This document shows positions 21,508-31,360 of a DNA stretch of 64,000 bases, piece after piece. The stretch covers positions 23,363 to 87,362 of the forward strand of contig NZ_JAAKDT010000008.1 of NCBI RefSeq assembly GCF_011038785.1. Reading direction: 5' to 3'. The DNA comes from Parabacteroides sp. ZJ-118. Its GTDB lineage: Bacteria > Bacteroidota > Bacteroidia > Bacteroidales > Tannerellaceae. The stretch's first letter is position 1; the number at the start of each line of letters is the position of its first letter. Under the pieces are notes generated by a model. That model did not search any database. It saw only the letters and a list, made by a program, of their open reading frames with translations, and was not told the DNA's origin. The translations under genes and the position numbers were made by a program.

Positions 21508-22965
21508 TTATATCTCCTTTCTCAGACGAGCGACCGGAACCCCCAGTTGCTCCCTGTATTTCGCTACCGTACGCCGGGCGATGACATATCCCTTTTCTTT
21601 CAGGATCGTAGCCAACTCCTCGTCGGTCAACGGTTTTCGTTTATCTTCGGCATCCACATGCTCTTTCATGATCTTTTTCACCTCACGGGTCGAGATCTCC
21701 TCGCCGGTATCGGTCTGTATAGACTCGGAGAAAAAGTATTTCAACGGATAAATACCGAAATTCGTTTGTACATATTTACTGTTGCTTACCCGGGAAATGG
21801 TGGAGATATCATACCCCGCGCGCTCGGCTACGTCTTTCAAGATCATGGGATGGAGTGTAGCCTCATCGCCTGTCAGGAAAAAGTCCCGTTGTAAACAGAT
21901 AATCGCCTCCATGGTACGTCGCAAGGTCTCATTACGCTGCTTGATCGCATCGATAAACCACTGCGCGGAATCGAGCTTTTGCTTCACGAACTGTACGGCA
22001 TCCCGTCTCTCAGCGGTTTGATTCGCCTTATTCGCCGTATAATCCTGAAACATCTCGGCATACTCCCGGCTGATACGCATATCCGGTATCCCCCGGCTGT
22101 TCATGCTCAAGAGAAGCTCTCCGTTATGCGCTTCCACCACGAAATCCGGGATGATCTGGCTCATCGCCACTTCCATGGAACCACCCCAATTACTTCCGGG
22201 TCTCGGATTCAACATCGTAATCTCGTGAATGACCTTCTTCAACGTTCCCTCATCAATATCGAGGCCTCGTAAGATCTTATCGTAATGTTTGCGGATGAAC
22301 TCCTCGAAATATTCGGTCAAGACACGGATCGCCAAATTCGTAACCGAAGTCTTCTCCTTCTTATCCAACTGGATCAGCAGACATTCTTTCAAGTCGCGAG
22401 CCCCTACCCCGGCAGGCTCAAAATCTCGGATGATATGCAAGACAGACTCGATCTCCTTCTCATCCACCTCTTGTCCGGCTTGGAAGATCAAGTCGTCCGC
22501 TACCGCCGAAAGGTCCCGGCGCAAGTAACCGTCATCATCGACATTTCCAATGATATACTCCGCTATTTTCATCTGCTTATCCGGTAAGTCCCTTAACCCG
22601 AGCTGCTGTAGCAAAAACTCATTCAAGGATTGGCTTACGGAGAAGGGGACATCCTCCTTCCGTTCCGCACGCTCGGTCATTTCCCGCAGCTTATAATCCG
22701 GTATATCGTCTTCCGTTAAATAATCTCCCAAAGAGAGGTCGGTCTCGGCATCGGCAGAAGGGATCTCGTCTCCCCCCTCCTCTGTATCAGTACGTTCAAA
22801 ATCATCAACAGGCTCTTTTCCTTCCTCCAAGGCAGGGTTATCTTCCAGCTCATGCCTCACACGCTCTTCCAGCTCAACCGCGGGAAGCTCCAGAAGCCGT
22901 ATCAACTGTATCTGCTGAGGGGATAGCTTTTGCTGTAACTTTTGTTGTAACTGTTGCTTTAACAT
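21508..22965 (-). CDS. rpoN: RNA polymerase sigma-54 factor
   Basis: The protein has 485 residues with the three regions of sigma-54: a Gln/Leu-rich activator-interacting N-terminus (MLKQQLQQKLQQKLSPQQ), an acidic linker (about 55-95), the core-binding region and the C-terminal DNA-binding domain with the RpoN box ARRTVAKYREQLG. It directs transcription from -24/-12 promoters and needs an enhancer-binding ATPase. A clean TAnnTTTG promoter lies upstream, and it heads the long minus-strand run down to the EnvC gene. Confidence 0.97.
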   Translation of the reverse strand: MLKQQLQQKLQQKLSPQQIQLIRLLELPAVELEERVRHELEDNPALEEGKEPVDDFERTDTEEGGDEIPSADAETDLSLGDYLTEDDIPDYKLREMTERAERKEDVPFSVSQSLNEFLLQQLGLRDLPDKQMKIAEYIIGNVDDDGYLRRDLSAVADDLIFQAGQEVDEKEIESVLHIIRDFEPAGVGARDLKECLLIQLDKKEKTSVTNLAIRVLTEYFEEFIRKHYDKILRGLDIDEGTLKKVIHEITMLNPRPGSNWGGSMEVAMSQIIPDFVVEAHNGELLLSMNSRGIPDMRISREYAEMFQDYTANKANQTAERRDAVQFVKQKLDSAQWFIDAIKQRNETLRRTMEAIICLQRDFFLTGDEATLHPMILKDVAERAGYDISTISRVSNSKYVQTNFGIYPLKYFFSESIQTDTGEEISTREVKKIMKEHVDAEDKRKPLTDEELATILKEKGYVIARRTVAKYREQLGVPVARLRKEI

Positions 22966-23026
22966 AATCTAAATCATTGCACTGTAAGGGCAGGGCAATC
23001 ACCCGCCCCCTTATTTATCAGCATGC

Positions 23027-23034
23027 AAATATAA
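23027..23034 (-). promoter_or_regulatory. Predicted -7 promoter box of rpoN
   Basis: The minus strand reads TATATTTG, giving a leader of about 55 nt. The rest of the 22966-23397 gap is AT-rich with no recognisable gene or RNA family beyond this box and the divergent box at 23330. Confidence 0.6.
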
Positions 23035-23329
23035 GTTTTTAGTTTTAACAGTACAGCTATTAAACTATAATAGTTCTAAACAAGGTGCATGATGGACCCT
23101 GGCGACTTTAACCCAACTTTGATTTCCATCGAAGTGTTTGATTTATATTTTAACGACTTAGCTTTCTTTGTTTGTCGTTTTGTGTACTACAAACTTTTCT
23201 CTATGCTTATCCTTCTAAATCGAACCTGCTAAATCAAGCTTACGTCATTTTTAACGAACGATTGATAATTCTAATCTACTCTATATAATTTATAGGGGGA
23301 TGGAACGTTAGGTATTAAACGTAAATGAT

Positions 23330-23337
23330 TACCTTCG
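23330..23337 (+). promoter_or_regulatory. Predicted -7 box of the DUF2723 gene
   Basis: TACCTTCG differs from TAnnTTTG by one base. A TTAG lies 18 bases upstream as a possible -33 element. The leader would be about 55 nt. Confidence 0.4.
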
Positions 23338-23397
23338 CGGCCGACTGCCCGGTGGGTACGCAAGTAGAAATAATTAATTATCACACTTATACAAAGT

Positions 23398-26300
23398 ATG
23401 GGAAAGTACAAACTAATCAACAACGTGTTGGGGTGGGTCGTTTTTTTGATCGCTTCTGCCGTTTATCTGATGACAATGGAACCCACCGCCAGTTTCTGGG
23501 ATTGCGGTGAGTTTATCTCCTCGGCATACAAACTGGAAGTAGGGCACCCGCCCGGAGCTCCTTTCTTTATGTTGACAGCCAATTTGTTTACGCAGTTCGC
23601 CTCCGACCCTTCCAAGGTGGCTGTGATGGTTAATACGATGTCCGCCCTGTTTAGCGGCCTGACGATCTTATTCCTTTTCTGGAGTATTACCCATTTGGCT
23701 CGTAAGATTATCGTGGAAGACGATAAAACGATGTCTTTGGGGCAGATGATTACGATCATGGGTTGCGGTTTGGTAGGTTCTTTGGCTTATACATTTAGCG
23801 ATACATTTTGGTTTAGCGCCGTGGAGGGCGAGGTATATGCTTATTCTTCCTTGTTTACCGCCGTGGTATTCTGGTTGATCCTGAAATGGGAGGAAGCCGC
23901 CGATCGCCCGCATGCCGATCGTTGGATTGTACTGATCGCTTATCTGATGGGCCTGAGTATCGGTGTCCATTTGCTGAACTTATTGTGTATCCCAGCGATC
24001 GTGTTGGTGTATTATTACAAGAAATTCCCGAACCCTACGATGAAGGGTACGCTGATCGCTTTGTTGGTGTCGTTCGCTATCGTGGGCTTGATGATGTACG
24101 GTGTCGTACAAGGTTTGGTTGAGGTTTGCGGTTATTTCGAGCTGTTGTTTGTCAATCTGTTCGGCACGCCGTATAACTCGGGTGTATATGCGTTCGTGAT
24201 TATCTTGGCGGCTTCGTTGATCTGGGCGATCCGGGAGACGATGCGAGACGAGGTCCATCCGGTGCGGATGAAGATCTCCTTTATCCTTTCGATCGTATTG
24301 CTGGGTATTCCATTTATCGGTAGCGGTTACGTGATCGCCGTGATCCTTACGGCGGCTTTGACGGCTTATCTGTTCATGAGCAAGCGGGTAAATATCAAGA
24401 TGCTGAATACGATCTTGGTTTGTTTGATGGTAATCGTAGTGGGTTATTCATCCTATGCCTTGACATTGATTCGTGCGACAGCCGATACGCCGATGAACCA
24501 GAACGCACCGCAGGATATCTTTACCTTGCGTACCTATTTGGCTCGTGAACAATACGGTAAGACCCCGTTGATCTACGGCCAGACCTATGTCTCCGAGGTG
24601 AGACGCGAGAACCAAGGCGGTACTTGCGTACCTGTATCGAAAGAGGGTGAGCCAACGTGGAGCCGTGTCATTAAGAAAGACAAAAACGAGAAGGATCATT
24701 ACTATATCTCTCGTTACGATACGGAATACGAATATGTGGATGAGTTGAGTATGCTTTTCCCCCGTATGTATAGTAGCGACGGACGTCATGTGGCTGCTTA
24801 TAAGGAGTGGGCACAAGTAAAAGGTACACCGGTGAAGTTCAACCGTTGTGGCGAGATGGTGACGGTGATGAAACCTACATTTGCCGAGAACCTGCGTTAT
24901 TTCTTCGCTTATCAGCTGAATTTCATGTACTGGCGGTATTTCATGTGGAACTTCTCCGGACGGCAGAACGATATACAAGGTCACGGCGAAGTTTCGAATG
25001 GTAACTGGATAACCGGTATTCCCTTTATCGATGAGGCTTTGGTGGGCCCGCAAGAGGATATGCCGTTCGATATTATCAACAATAAGGGGCATAACGTATA
25101 TTACATGTTACCGCTTCTGTTGGGTATCTTGGGGCTTCTATTCCAAGCTTATGCCGGGAAGAGGGGTATTCAGGGATTCTGGATCACGTTCTTCTTGTTC
25201 TTTATGACGGGTATCGCGATCGTGCTTTACTTGAACCAGACGCCGTATCAACCTCGTGAGCGAGACTATGCGTATGCCGGATCGTTTTATGCGTTCTGTA
25301 TATGGATCGGTTTTGGTGTGGCGGCCTTGGCGAAAGGATTGCGGGAGTATGGCAAGCTATCTCCGGTAGTGGCGGGTTCTGTCGCGACGCTACTGTGCCT
25401 GTTGGTCCCTATCCAGATGGGTGCGCAGAACTGGGATGATCACGATCGCTCGAATCGTTATGTTTGTCGCGATTTCGGTGCGAATTACTTGGAATCGTGC
25501 GAGCCGAACGCGGTTATATTTACGAATGGCGATAATGACACGTTCCCGTTGTGGTATGCGCAGGAGGTGGAAGGTATTCGTACGGATGTACGTGTATGCA
25601 ATACGAGCTATTTGCAAACCGACTGGTATATCAATCAAATGAAGAAGCAAGCATACGAATCTGATCCGCTTCCAATCTCTTGGCAACCGGAGGATTATGT
25701 GCAAGGTACTCGTGATGCCGCTTATATATTCCCGATGACGGATAAATCGATCGATCTGAAGACCGCTCTTGATTTCGTTCGCAGTAACGATCCGAAGTTT
25801 AAGAAGATCCCGGGAATCAACCAAGAATTGGATTATATCCCTGCGCAGACATTGACGATGAGGGTAGATTCCGCCGCGGTTATGGCTGCCGGAGTGATCG
25901 ATACCGCTGACTTACCGTATTTGCGAAAAGAGATGAAGATTGACTTGAAAGGCAAGGATGTCTTGGGTAAACAAGAGTTGATTATCTTGGATATGTTGCA
26001 GACGAATGATTGGAGCCGTCCGATCTATTACGCGATTACCGTAAGCCCGGATCAGTTCGTAAAACTGGATCCGTACTTCCAGCAGACCGGTATGGCTTAT
26101 CAGATCGTTCCGATGGAGACACAGGGAACGACTCGTTCGATCAATACGGAGAAGATGTATGACAACGTGATGAATAAGTTCAAATGGGGGGGAGTCAATA
26201 CGCCGGGTGTGTACTTGGATGAGAATGTGATGCGGATGTGTAAGAGCTATCGCATCGCGTTGTTCGGTAAGTTGGCTGCCGCTTTGGTCGCGGAAGGTGA

Positions 26301-26655
26301 GAATGAGAAAGCGCTGAACGTATTGGATAAGGCAATGGAGGTATTGCCTCCCGAGAATGTCCCGTTGGATTACAGCGCTCTTTCCTTGGGTGAGCTTTAT
26401 TACGAGTTGGGCCGGAAGGAGAAGGCGGAGATGATTTATAAAGGCATAGCGGACAATGCGTTGCGCAGTATAAACTGGTATTTCCGTTTGCGTCCGGGGC
26501 AATTATCATCGGTTGAAAGTGATTTAGGTCATAACTTGGCGGTTCTCCAAGAGGTATTACGTGTAAGCAAACAGTATAATCCTGAGTTCGCGAAGCTTTA
26601 TCAAGAGGAATTTGATAATTACCGTATGGCTTACGGATCAGTGGCAAAAGACTAA
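23398..26655 (+). CDS. DUF2723 (GT117-type) multi-pass membrane protein
   Basis: The protein has 1,085 residues. The N-terminal half holds roughly a dozen hydrophobic helices and the DUF2723 signature (SFWDCGEFI, GHPPGAPF), which resembles the first loop of GT-C protein O-mannosyltransferases. The middle is a large extracytoplasmic domain containing NQTPYQPRERDYAYAGS, NGDNDTFPLWYAQE and repeated aromatic motifs. The last about 180 residues look TPR-like (KALNVLDKAMEV, YYELGRKEKAEMIYKG). Related proteins are assigned to GT117 and may glycosylate exported proteins or lipids. It is followed 6 bp later by a polysaccharide deacetylase. Confidence 0.85.
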   Translation: MGKYKLINNVLGWVVFLIASAVYLMTMEPTASFWDCGEFISSAYKLEVGHPPGAPFFMLTANLFTQFASDPSKVAVMVNTMSALFSGLTILFLFWSITHLARKIIVEDDKTMSLGQMITIMGCGLVGSLAYTFSDTFWFSAVEGEVYAYSSLFTAVVFWLILKWEEAADRPHADRWIVLIAYLMGLSIGVHLLNLLCIPAIVLVYYYKKFPNPTMKGTLIALLVSFAIVGLMMYGVVQGLVEVCGYFELLFVNLFGTPYNSGVYAFVIILAASLIWAIRETMRDEVHPVRMKISFILSIVLLGIPFIGSGYVIAVILTAALTAYLFMSKRVNIKMLNTILVCLMVIVVGYSSYALTLIRATADTPMNQNAPQDIFTLRTYLAREQYGKTPLIYGQTYVSEVRRENQGGTCVPVSKEGEPTWSRVIKKDKNEKDHYYISRYDTEYEYVDELSMLFPRMYSSDGRHVAAYKEWAQVKGTPVKFNRCGEMVTVMKPTFAENLRYFFAYQLNFMYWRYFMWNFSGRQNDIQGHGEVSNGNWITGIPFIDEALVGPQEDMPFDIINNKGHNVYYMLPLLLGILGLLFQAYAGKRGIQGFWITFFLFFMTGIAIVLYLNQTPYQPRERDYAYAGSFYAFCIWIGFGVAALAKGLREYGKLSPVVAGSVATLLCLLVPIQMGAQNWDDHDRSNRYVCRDFGANYLESCEPNAVIFTNGDNDTFPLWYAQEVEGIRTDVRVCNTSYLQTDWYINQMKKQAYESDPLPISWQPEDYVQGTRDAAYIFPMTDKSIDLKTALDFVRSNDPKFKKIPGINQELDYIPAQTLTMRVDSAAVMAAGVIDTADLPYLRKEMKIDLKGKDVLGKQELIILDMLQTNDWSRPIYYAITVSPDQFVKLDPYFQQTGMAYQIVPMETQGTTRSINTEKMYDNVMNKFKWGGVNTPGVYLDENVMRMCKSYRIALFGKLAAALVAEGENEKALNVLDKAMEVLPPENVPLDYSALSLGELYYELGRKEKAEMIYKGIADNALRSINWYFRLRPGQLSSVESDLGHNLAVLQEVLRVSKQYNPEFAKLYQEEFDNYRMAYGSVAKD

Positions 26656-26661
26656 CAAAGT

Positions 26662-27273
26662 ATGTTTATAGAACAACCGCCTTGGTTTTACAGGGCACTG
26701 TTCCCGGGGGTAACTTGGCGAATACCGGCAGAGAAGAAGTGTGTGTATCTCACCTTCGACGATGGCCCGATTCCCGAGGTTACCCCTTGGGTTTTAGATA
26801 CATTGGATACGTATGGGATCAAGGCTACCTTTTTTATGGTAGGGGATAATGTACGTAAGCATCCCGAGGTTTTCCGGATGGTGGTGGATCGCGGGCATCG
26901 TGTCGGTAACCATACGTTCAATCATATCCAGGGTATCAAGTTCTGGACGAAGAATTATTTGGCGAATGTGGAAAAGGCTGCCGAATATATTCCCGGCAAT
27001 TTATTCAGGCCTCCTCACGGGCACATGCGTTTTCCGCAGGTAGTATGGCTCCGCCGCCATTATCATATCGTGATGTGGGACGTGGTCACTCGTGACTACA
27101 GCCCGCACATGACTCCGAATGGTGTTTTCAACGTGGTAAAGAATTATACCCGTAATGGTTCCGTTATCGTTTTTCACGATTCCCTGAAAGCCGAGCGCAA
27201 TATGCGGGAGGCAATGCCCCGGGCTGTCGAATGGCTCTTGGAGGAAGGCTACGAATTTAAGGTCTTTGAATGA
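26662..27273 (+). CDS. Polysaccharide deacetylase (NodB domain)
   Basis: The 203-residue protein is essentially one NodB domain (CE4 family). It has the catalytic/metal motif LTFDDGPIPE, the metal-binding GNHTFNH, the substrate motif LFRPPHGHMRFPQV and the late VIVFHDS His. It removes N- or O-acetyl groups from sugar polymers in a metal-dependent way. No signal peptide is evident, so it may be cytoplasmic or membrane-associated through its N-terminus. Its stop overlaps the queG start by four bases. Confidence 0.9.
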   Translation: MFIEQPPWFYRALFPGVTWRIPAEKKCVYLTFDDGPIPEVTPWVLDTLDTYGIKATFFMVGDNVRKHPEVFRMVVDRGHRVGNHTFNHIQGIKFWTKNYLANVEKAAEYIPGNLFRPPHGHMRFPQVVWLRRHYHIVMWDVVTRDYSPHMTPNGVFNVVKNYTRNGSVIVFHDSLKAERNMREAMPRAVEWLLEEGYEFKVFE

Positions 27274-28190
27274 TGGGTATCTCCCGGTTTATAAAAGATA
27301 AAGCAATGGAGTTAGGCTTTTCCGCTTGCGGTATCGCTGGAGTAGCGAAGGCCGAGAGTGAGGAGGCTTATTTTGACCAATGGATCGCGGAGGGTTGCCA
27401 TGCGGGAATGAGATACATGGAAAATTACCGCGATATCCGTCTTAATCCGGGGGGCTTGGTGGAAGGTGCCAAATCGGTTATCTCCGTAGCCTTGAATTAT
27501 TATCCGGAAGTTCTCCGGAATCCGGAGGAACCTTATATCTCGTGTTATGCGTACGGAGAAGATTATCACGGGGTCGTAAAGGATAAACTTCGCCAATTAT
27601 GGAAAGCGATAACCGAGTATCATCCCTCCTTTGATGAGGCCCGTGTATTTACGGACTCCGCTCCTTTGCTAGAACGTTATTGGGCTTGGAAAGCCGGTTT
27701 GGGATGGATCGGGAAGAATACGAATCTGATCATTCCGGGCAAAGGCTCTTTCTTTTTCCTTGGGGAGATCGTGACGACCTTGGAAGTCGACACCTATGAT
27801 TCCCCCAAAAAGAATCTCTGCGGTTCCTGTACCCGCTGCATGGACGCTTGCCCTACCGGAGCCTTGGAAAGGGCGAAACGGTTGAATGCCCGCAAATGTA
27901 TCTCGTATCTTACGATCGAGCATCGCGGGGAGATCCCCGCTGAGCAAGCCTCCCTGTTAGGAAATCGCATCTATGGTTGCGACACCTGCCAAGCCGTTTG
28001 TCCTTGGAACCGCTTCGCTATGCCTACGGCGGTAGCGGCCTTTCATCCCACCCCTGCTTTGCTCGCCCTTAAAAAAGACGACCTCAAGGCTTTGAGTCGT
28101 GAGGATTATAATCGTATCTTTGCGCGTTCGGCGGTGAGACGCGCCAAATATGAGGGATTATTACGAACAATACAATATCTAAAAGACTAA
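27270..28190 (+). CDS. queG: Epoxyqueuosine reductase
   Basis: The protein has 306 residues, the length of the short Bacteroidota form. It performs the last step of queuosine synthesis in tRNA, reducing epoxyqueuosine with cobalamin and two 4Fe-4S clusters. Cluster motifs are CGSCTRCMDACPTGA and CDTCQAVCPWN. The upstream region has FTDSAPLLERYWAWKAGLGWIGKN, split here by positions about 130-155, a family hallmark. Translation is coupled to the deacetylase by ATGA. Confidence 0.95.
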   Translation: MMGISRFIKDKAMELGFSACGIAGVAKAESEEAYFDQWIAEGCHAGMRYMENYRDIRLNPGGLVEGAKSVISVALNYYPEVLRNPEEPYISCYAYGEDYHGVVKDKLRQLWKAITEYHPSFDEARVFTDSAPLLERYWAWKAGLGWIGKNTNLIIPGKGSFFFLGEIVTTLEVDTYDSPKKNLCGSCTRCMDACPTGALERAKRLNARKCISYLTIEHRGEIPAEQASLLGNRIYGCDTCQAVCPWNRFAMPTAVAAFHPTPALLALKKDDLKALSREDYNRIFARSAVRRAKYEGLLRTIQYLKD

Positions 28191-28196
28191 GTTACC

Positions 28197-29486
28197 ATGA
28201 GAAGATCATTTAACTTCTTGCTTCTCTTCTTCCTGTCGGTGATGACGGTAATGGCCGCTCCCGGAGACTTACAAGAGAAGCTTGCCGCCCTAAAGGGAAT
28301 TAGTGGCATCGAAAAACTTCAATCCGATCATTATCCGGAGAAGTATGTGGTGCGTATTACGCAGCAGGTCGATCCGAAAGACCCCGCCGCCGGGACATTT
28401 ACGCAACGGGTGATCGTGGGCCATGTGGGGTATGACCGGCCTACCATTATCGTGACCGAGGGATATGGAGCCGCCTACGCCCTCAACCCGAGATATCAAG
28501 AGGAATTGTCCAAGCTATTGAACGCGAACCTGGTGTTCGTGGAGTACCGTTATTTCTTGGAGTCGACGCCGGAACCCAAGAACTGGGATTATCTGACCGC
28601 CGAGAACTCCGCGTACGATTTGCATAATGTCCGGAATACGTTTAAGCAGATCTACCCGGAAAAATGGATCAGTACCGGTATCAGCAAAGGTGGGCAGACT
28701 ACGATGCTCTACCGTGCCTTTTTCCCGGACGACGTGGATTTCTCCGTTCCATACGTAGGCCCGTTGTGCAAAGGCGTGGAGGATGGCCGTCACGAGCCTT
28801 TCTTACGTAAGGTAGGTACGAAGGCGGAACGCAAGAAGATACGGGATTTTCAATTGGAAGTCTTGAAACGCAAGTCTGATATGCTCCCCTTATTGGAGAG
28901 CTATTGCAAGAATAAGGACTTGACTTTCCGTATTCCGATGCCCGAGGTATTGGATTATTGCGTGTTGGAGTATTCATTCGCGCTTTGGCAATGGGGAACT
29001 TCGGTGAATACGATCCCTTCCAGGTCTGCCGACGATCAGGCGCTCTTCGACCATCTGATGAACATCAGCGGGCCTGATTACTTTGCCGAGAACCAGCCCA
29101 ACATCTCTTTCTTCGTACAAGCCGCCCGTGAGCTGGGTTATTATGGCTACGACGTGAAACCTTTCAAGAAATACCTTACGATCGATAGCGCCCAGGGATA
29201 CCTAAACCGTATCATGCTTCCCGGGGAACTGGTCGGCAAGGTAGACTTCCGCCCGGCCCTGTACCACAAGATCTATGACTTCTTGAAGGACAACGACCCG
29301 AAAATGATCTTTATCTACGGCGAGATCGACCCGTGGAGCGCAGCCATGGTGCCCGCTTTCAAAGGTAAGAAGAACGAGCAAATTTACATCCAGCCCCGAG
29401 GTAGCCATGGTGCCCGTATCGGCAATATGCCGGAGGATATGAAGGAAAGGATCCTTACGCAAATCAACCAATGGCTGGCAGAGTAG
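28197..29486 (+). CDS. Secreted S28/S37-type serine aminopeptidase
   Basis: This 429-residue protein has a signal peptide (about 1-22, ending VMAAPG). It has an alpha/beta-hydrolase fold with nucleophile motif STGISKGGQTT (the Ser), an acid motif GEIDPWSAA and a histidine motif PRGSHGAR. YRYFLESTPEPKNW resembles the substrate-pocket segment of prolyl tri/tetrapeptidyl aminopeptidases. It probably cleaves tripeptides from proline-containing peptides in the periplasm. It follows queG by 6 bp and may be linked in function with DPP IV encoded 5 kb downstream. Confidence 0.85.
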   Translation: MRRSFNFLLLFFLSVMTVMAAPGDLQEKLAALKGISGIEKLQSDHYPEKYVVRITQQVDPKDPAAGTFTQRVIVGHVGYDRPTIIVTEGYGAAYALNPRYQEELSKLLNANLVFVEYRYFLESTPEPKNWDYLTAENSAYDLHNVRNTFKQIYPEKWISTGISKGGQTTMLYRAFFPDDVDFSVPYVGPLCKGVEDGRHEPFLRKVGTKAERKKIRDFQLEVLKRKSDMLPLLESYCKNKDLTFRIPMPEVLDYCVLEYSFALWQWGTSVNTIPSRSADDQALFDHLMNISGPDYFAENQPNISFFVQAARELGYYGYDVKPFKKYLTIDSAQGYLNRIMLPGELVGKVDFRPALYHKIYDFLKDNDPKMIFIYGEIDPWSAAMVPAFKGKKNEQIYIQPRGSHGARIGNMPEDMKERILTQINQWLAE

Positions 29487-29494
29487 GAGGGGCA

Positions 29495-30388
29495 TTGAAA
29501 AAAGAGATGGGAGATTTTAAGTTACTGATATCGGCTTTGCTGGTTTTGCTGTTTATGGCCTGCGGAGATAAACGGACGGATGAGCGGATCGTCAGCGTGA
29601 CGATTGAGCCGCAACGGTATTTCGCGGAGAAGATAGCCGGAGATAAATTTACGGTTCATTGCGTGGTTCCGGCGGGGCAAAGTCCGGAGACCTATGATCC
29701 TACACCGCGGCAAATGGTGCAGGTGGGTAAAAGCCAAGGCTATTTAAGGATCGGATCGATCGGGTTCGAACGGGCTTGGATGGATAATATCCGGAATAAT
29801 AATCCGGGACTTGAGATTTTTGACCTGTCCGAAGGAATTGATTTACTTAAAAGCCCAGAGGAAGAAGAGGAACAGGAGCATCACCATCATCATCCCGGAG
29901 GTGTCGATCCGCATACGTGGAGCTCCATCTCCGGGGCGAAGGTGATCGCCAAGAACACCCTGGACGCTTTTGTCTCCTTGGACCCGGAGAATGAGGAATA
30001 TTACCGGGCGAATTATGAGCGACTGACGAAAGAAATAGGGGAGACGGAAAAGATCGTTTCCGGTTTATTATCTTCTCTTGACAATAAGACATTTATTATC
30101 TACCATCCGGCCCTGACCTATTTGGCCAACGAATATGGCTTGACCCAGCTTTGCATCGAGATGGATGGAAAAGAGCCCTCTCCCGCGCAATTAAAGGAAC
30201 TGGTCGAGATCGCACGGGAACATAACGCGAAGGTCGTATTTATCCAACGGGAGTTTGACCGGAAGAACGCCGAGCTGATCGCCAAAGAGACCGGTTGCCG
30301 TCTGATCCCGATCAATCCGCTGGATTACGATTGGAGTAAGGAAATGATTCATATCGCAAAATCGTTGGCCGATGGACAAGTTGATTGA
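29495..30388 (+). CDS. Zinc/manganese-type ABC transporter binding lipoprotein (ZnuA-like)
   Basis: This is a metal-binding solute receptor of the cluster A-I family. The start is uncertain: TTG at 29495 follows AGGAGG and gives a lipoprotein signal (LLISALLVLLFMAC); ATG at 29507 or at 29471 (overlapping the peptidase gene) are alternatives. Signs of metal binding are the acidic/His run EEEEEQEHHHHHPGG in the loop typical of zinc receptors, followed by VDPHTW, and conserved residues in IYHPALTYLANEYG. It directly precedes and overlaps the ATPase gene, but no permease gene follows. Confidence 0.88.
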   Translation: MKKEMGDFKLLISALLVLLFMACGDKRTDERIVSVTIEPQRYFAEKIAGDKFTVHCVVPAGQSPETYDPTPRQMVQVGKSQGYLRIGSIGFERAWMDNIRNNNPGLEIFDLSEGIDLLKSPEEEEEQEHHHHHPGGVDPHTWSSISGAKVIAKNTLDAFVSLDPENEEYYRANYERLTKEIGETEKIVSGLLSSLDNKTFIIYHPALTYLANEYGLTQLCIEMDGKEPSPAQLKELVEIAREHNAKVVFIQREFDRKNAELIAKETGCRLIPINPLDYDWSKEMIHIAKSLADGQVD

Positions 30389-31133
30389 GTTGAGAGAGGT
30401 TACCGCCGGATACGGTAATAAGATCGCTTTGCGTAACGTGAAGCTGGATGTATGGGAAAATGATTTCTTGGGGATTATCGGACCGAACGGCGGTGGGAAA
30501 ACGACGCTTTTGAAGGTGATACTGGGTCTGTTGCCTCCTGTTTCCGGAACGGTTCGTTTTTACGCCGGAAATGTAGAAGTTCCTTCCTTGAAAATCGGTT
30601 ATCTGCCCCAAATGAGCCAGATCGATAAGAGGTTCCCGATCTCGGTACGGGAAGTGATCTCCTCCGGTTTATCCGCGGAGAAACCTTTGTTTCGTTCATT
30701 CAACAGGTCTCAGAAAGAGCGTGTAGATGAGGTGATCGTACAGATGGGATTGGAGGAGTTGGCAGGCAGGGCCATCGGTGAGCTTTCCGGCGGTCAGTTG
30801 CAGCGGGTCTTATTGGGGCGTTCTATCGTCTCCCGTCCGCGGATGTTGATCTTGGATGAGCCTAATTCGTATGTGGATAAGCGATTCGAGTCTCGTTTTT
30901 ATCAGCTTTTGGAAGAGATCAATAAAGAGAGCGCTATTATCTTGGTTTCCCATGATATCGGTACGATTTTGGCGATGGTGAAGAATATCGCTTGCGTAAA
31001 CGAGACTTTGCATTATCACCCGGGAGCGAACGTCTCCGAGGAATGGTTGGGCGGGAAATACGCTTGCCCGATCGAGTTGGTGGGGCATGGCGACTTGCCG
31101 CACCGAGTCTTGAAGAAACACCCACACGAATAA
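30372..31133 (+). CDS. Metal ABC transporter ATP-binding protein (ZnuC-like)
   Basis: The 253-residue ATPase has Walker A GPNGGGKTTLL, signature LSGGQLQR, Walker B MLILDEPNSYVD and the switch His in LVSHDIG. It resembles the ATPases of zinc and manganese importers, and its start overlaps the receptor gene by 17 bases. The tail ends in GHGDLPHRVLKKHPHE. The expected inner-membrane permease (ZnuB) is not next door: the following gene is a 68-residue membrane protein. Confidence 0.92.
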   Translation: MDKLIELREVTAGYGNKIALRNVKLDVWENDFLGIIGPNGGGKTTLLKVILGLLPPVSGTVRFYAGNVEVPSLKIGYLPQMSQIDKRFPISVREVISSGLSAEKPLFRSFNRSQKERVDEVIVQMGLEELAGRAIGELSGGQLQRVLLGRSIVSRPRMLILDEPNSYVDKRFESRFYQLLEEINKESAIILVSHDIGTILAMVKNIACVNETLHYHPGANVSEEWLGGKYACPIELVGHGDLPHRVLKKHPHE

Positions 31134-31153
31134 TTCGGGATAACTCTATTTGT

Positions 31154-31360
31154 ATGATACCACAAATCATGTGCTGGATAAGCTTGCCGGAGATCGGTTA
31201 TATCGTAGGTATTGCCGTAATCCTGTTCGGATGTAAGGCCGTATCGCAAAACCCTTTCATCAGTAAGAAACAAAAGATTCTTTGGATGCTGACGATCGTG
31301 TTCTTGAATTGGATCGGGCTGCTGTGGTATTATTATACATTTTACATGAAAGAAAAATGA
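31154..31360 (+). CDS. Small two-helix membrane protein (PLDc_N-like)
   Basis: This 68-residue protein starts at ATG 31154; a longer frame opening at 30992 would run inside the ATPase gene. It has two hydrophobic segments, PEIGYIVGIAVILFG and ILWMLTIVFLNWIGLLWYY, with a basic loop between them. The spacing and the final aromatic-rich helix resemble the PLDc_N transmembrane domain. Its stop overlaps the next gene's ATG (ATGA). Function unknown. Confidence 0.6.
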   Translation: MIPQIMCWISLPEIGYIVGIAVILFGCKAVSQNPFISKKQKILWMLTIVFLNWIGLLWYYYTFYMKEK

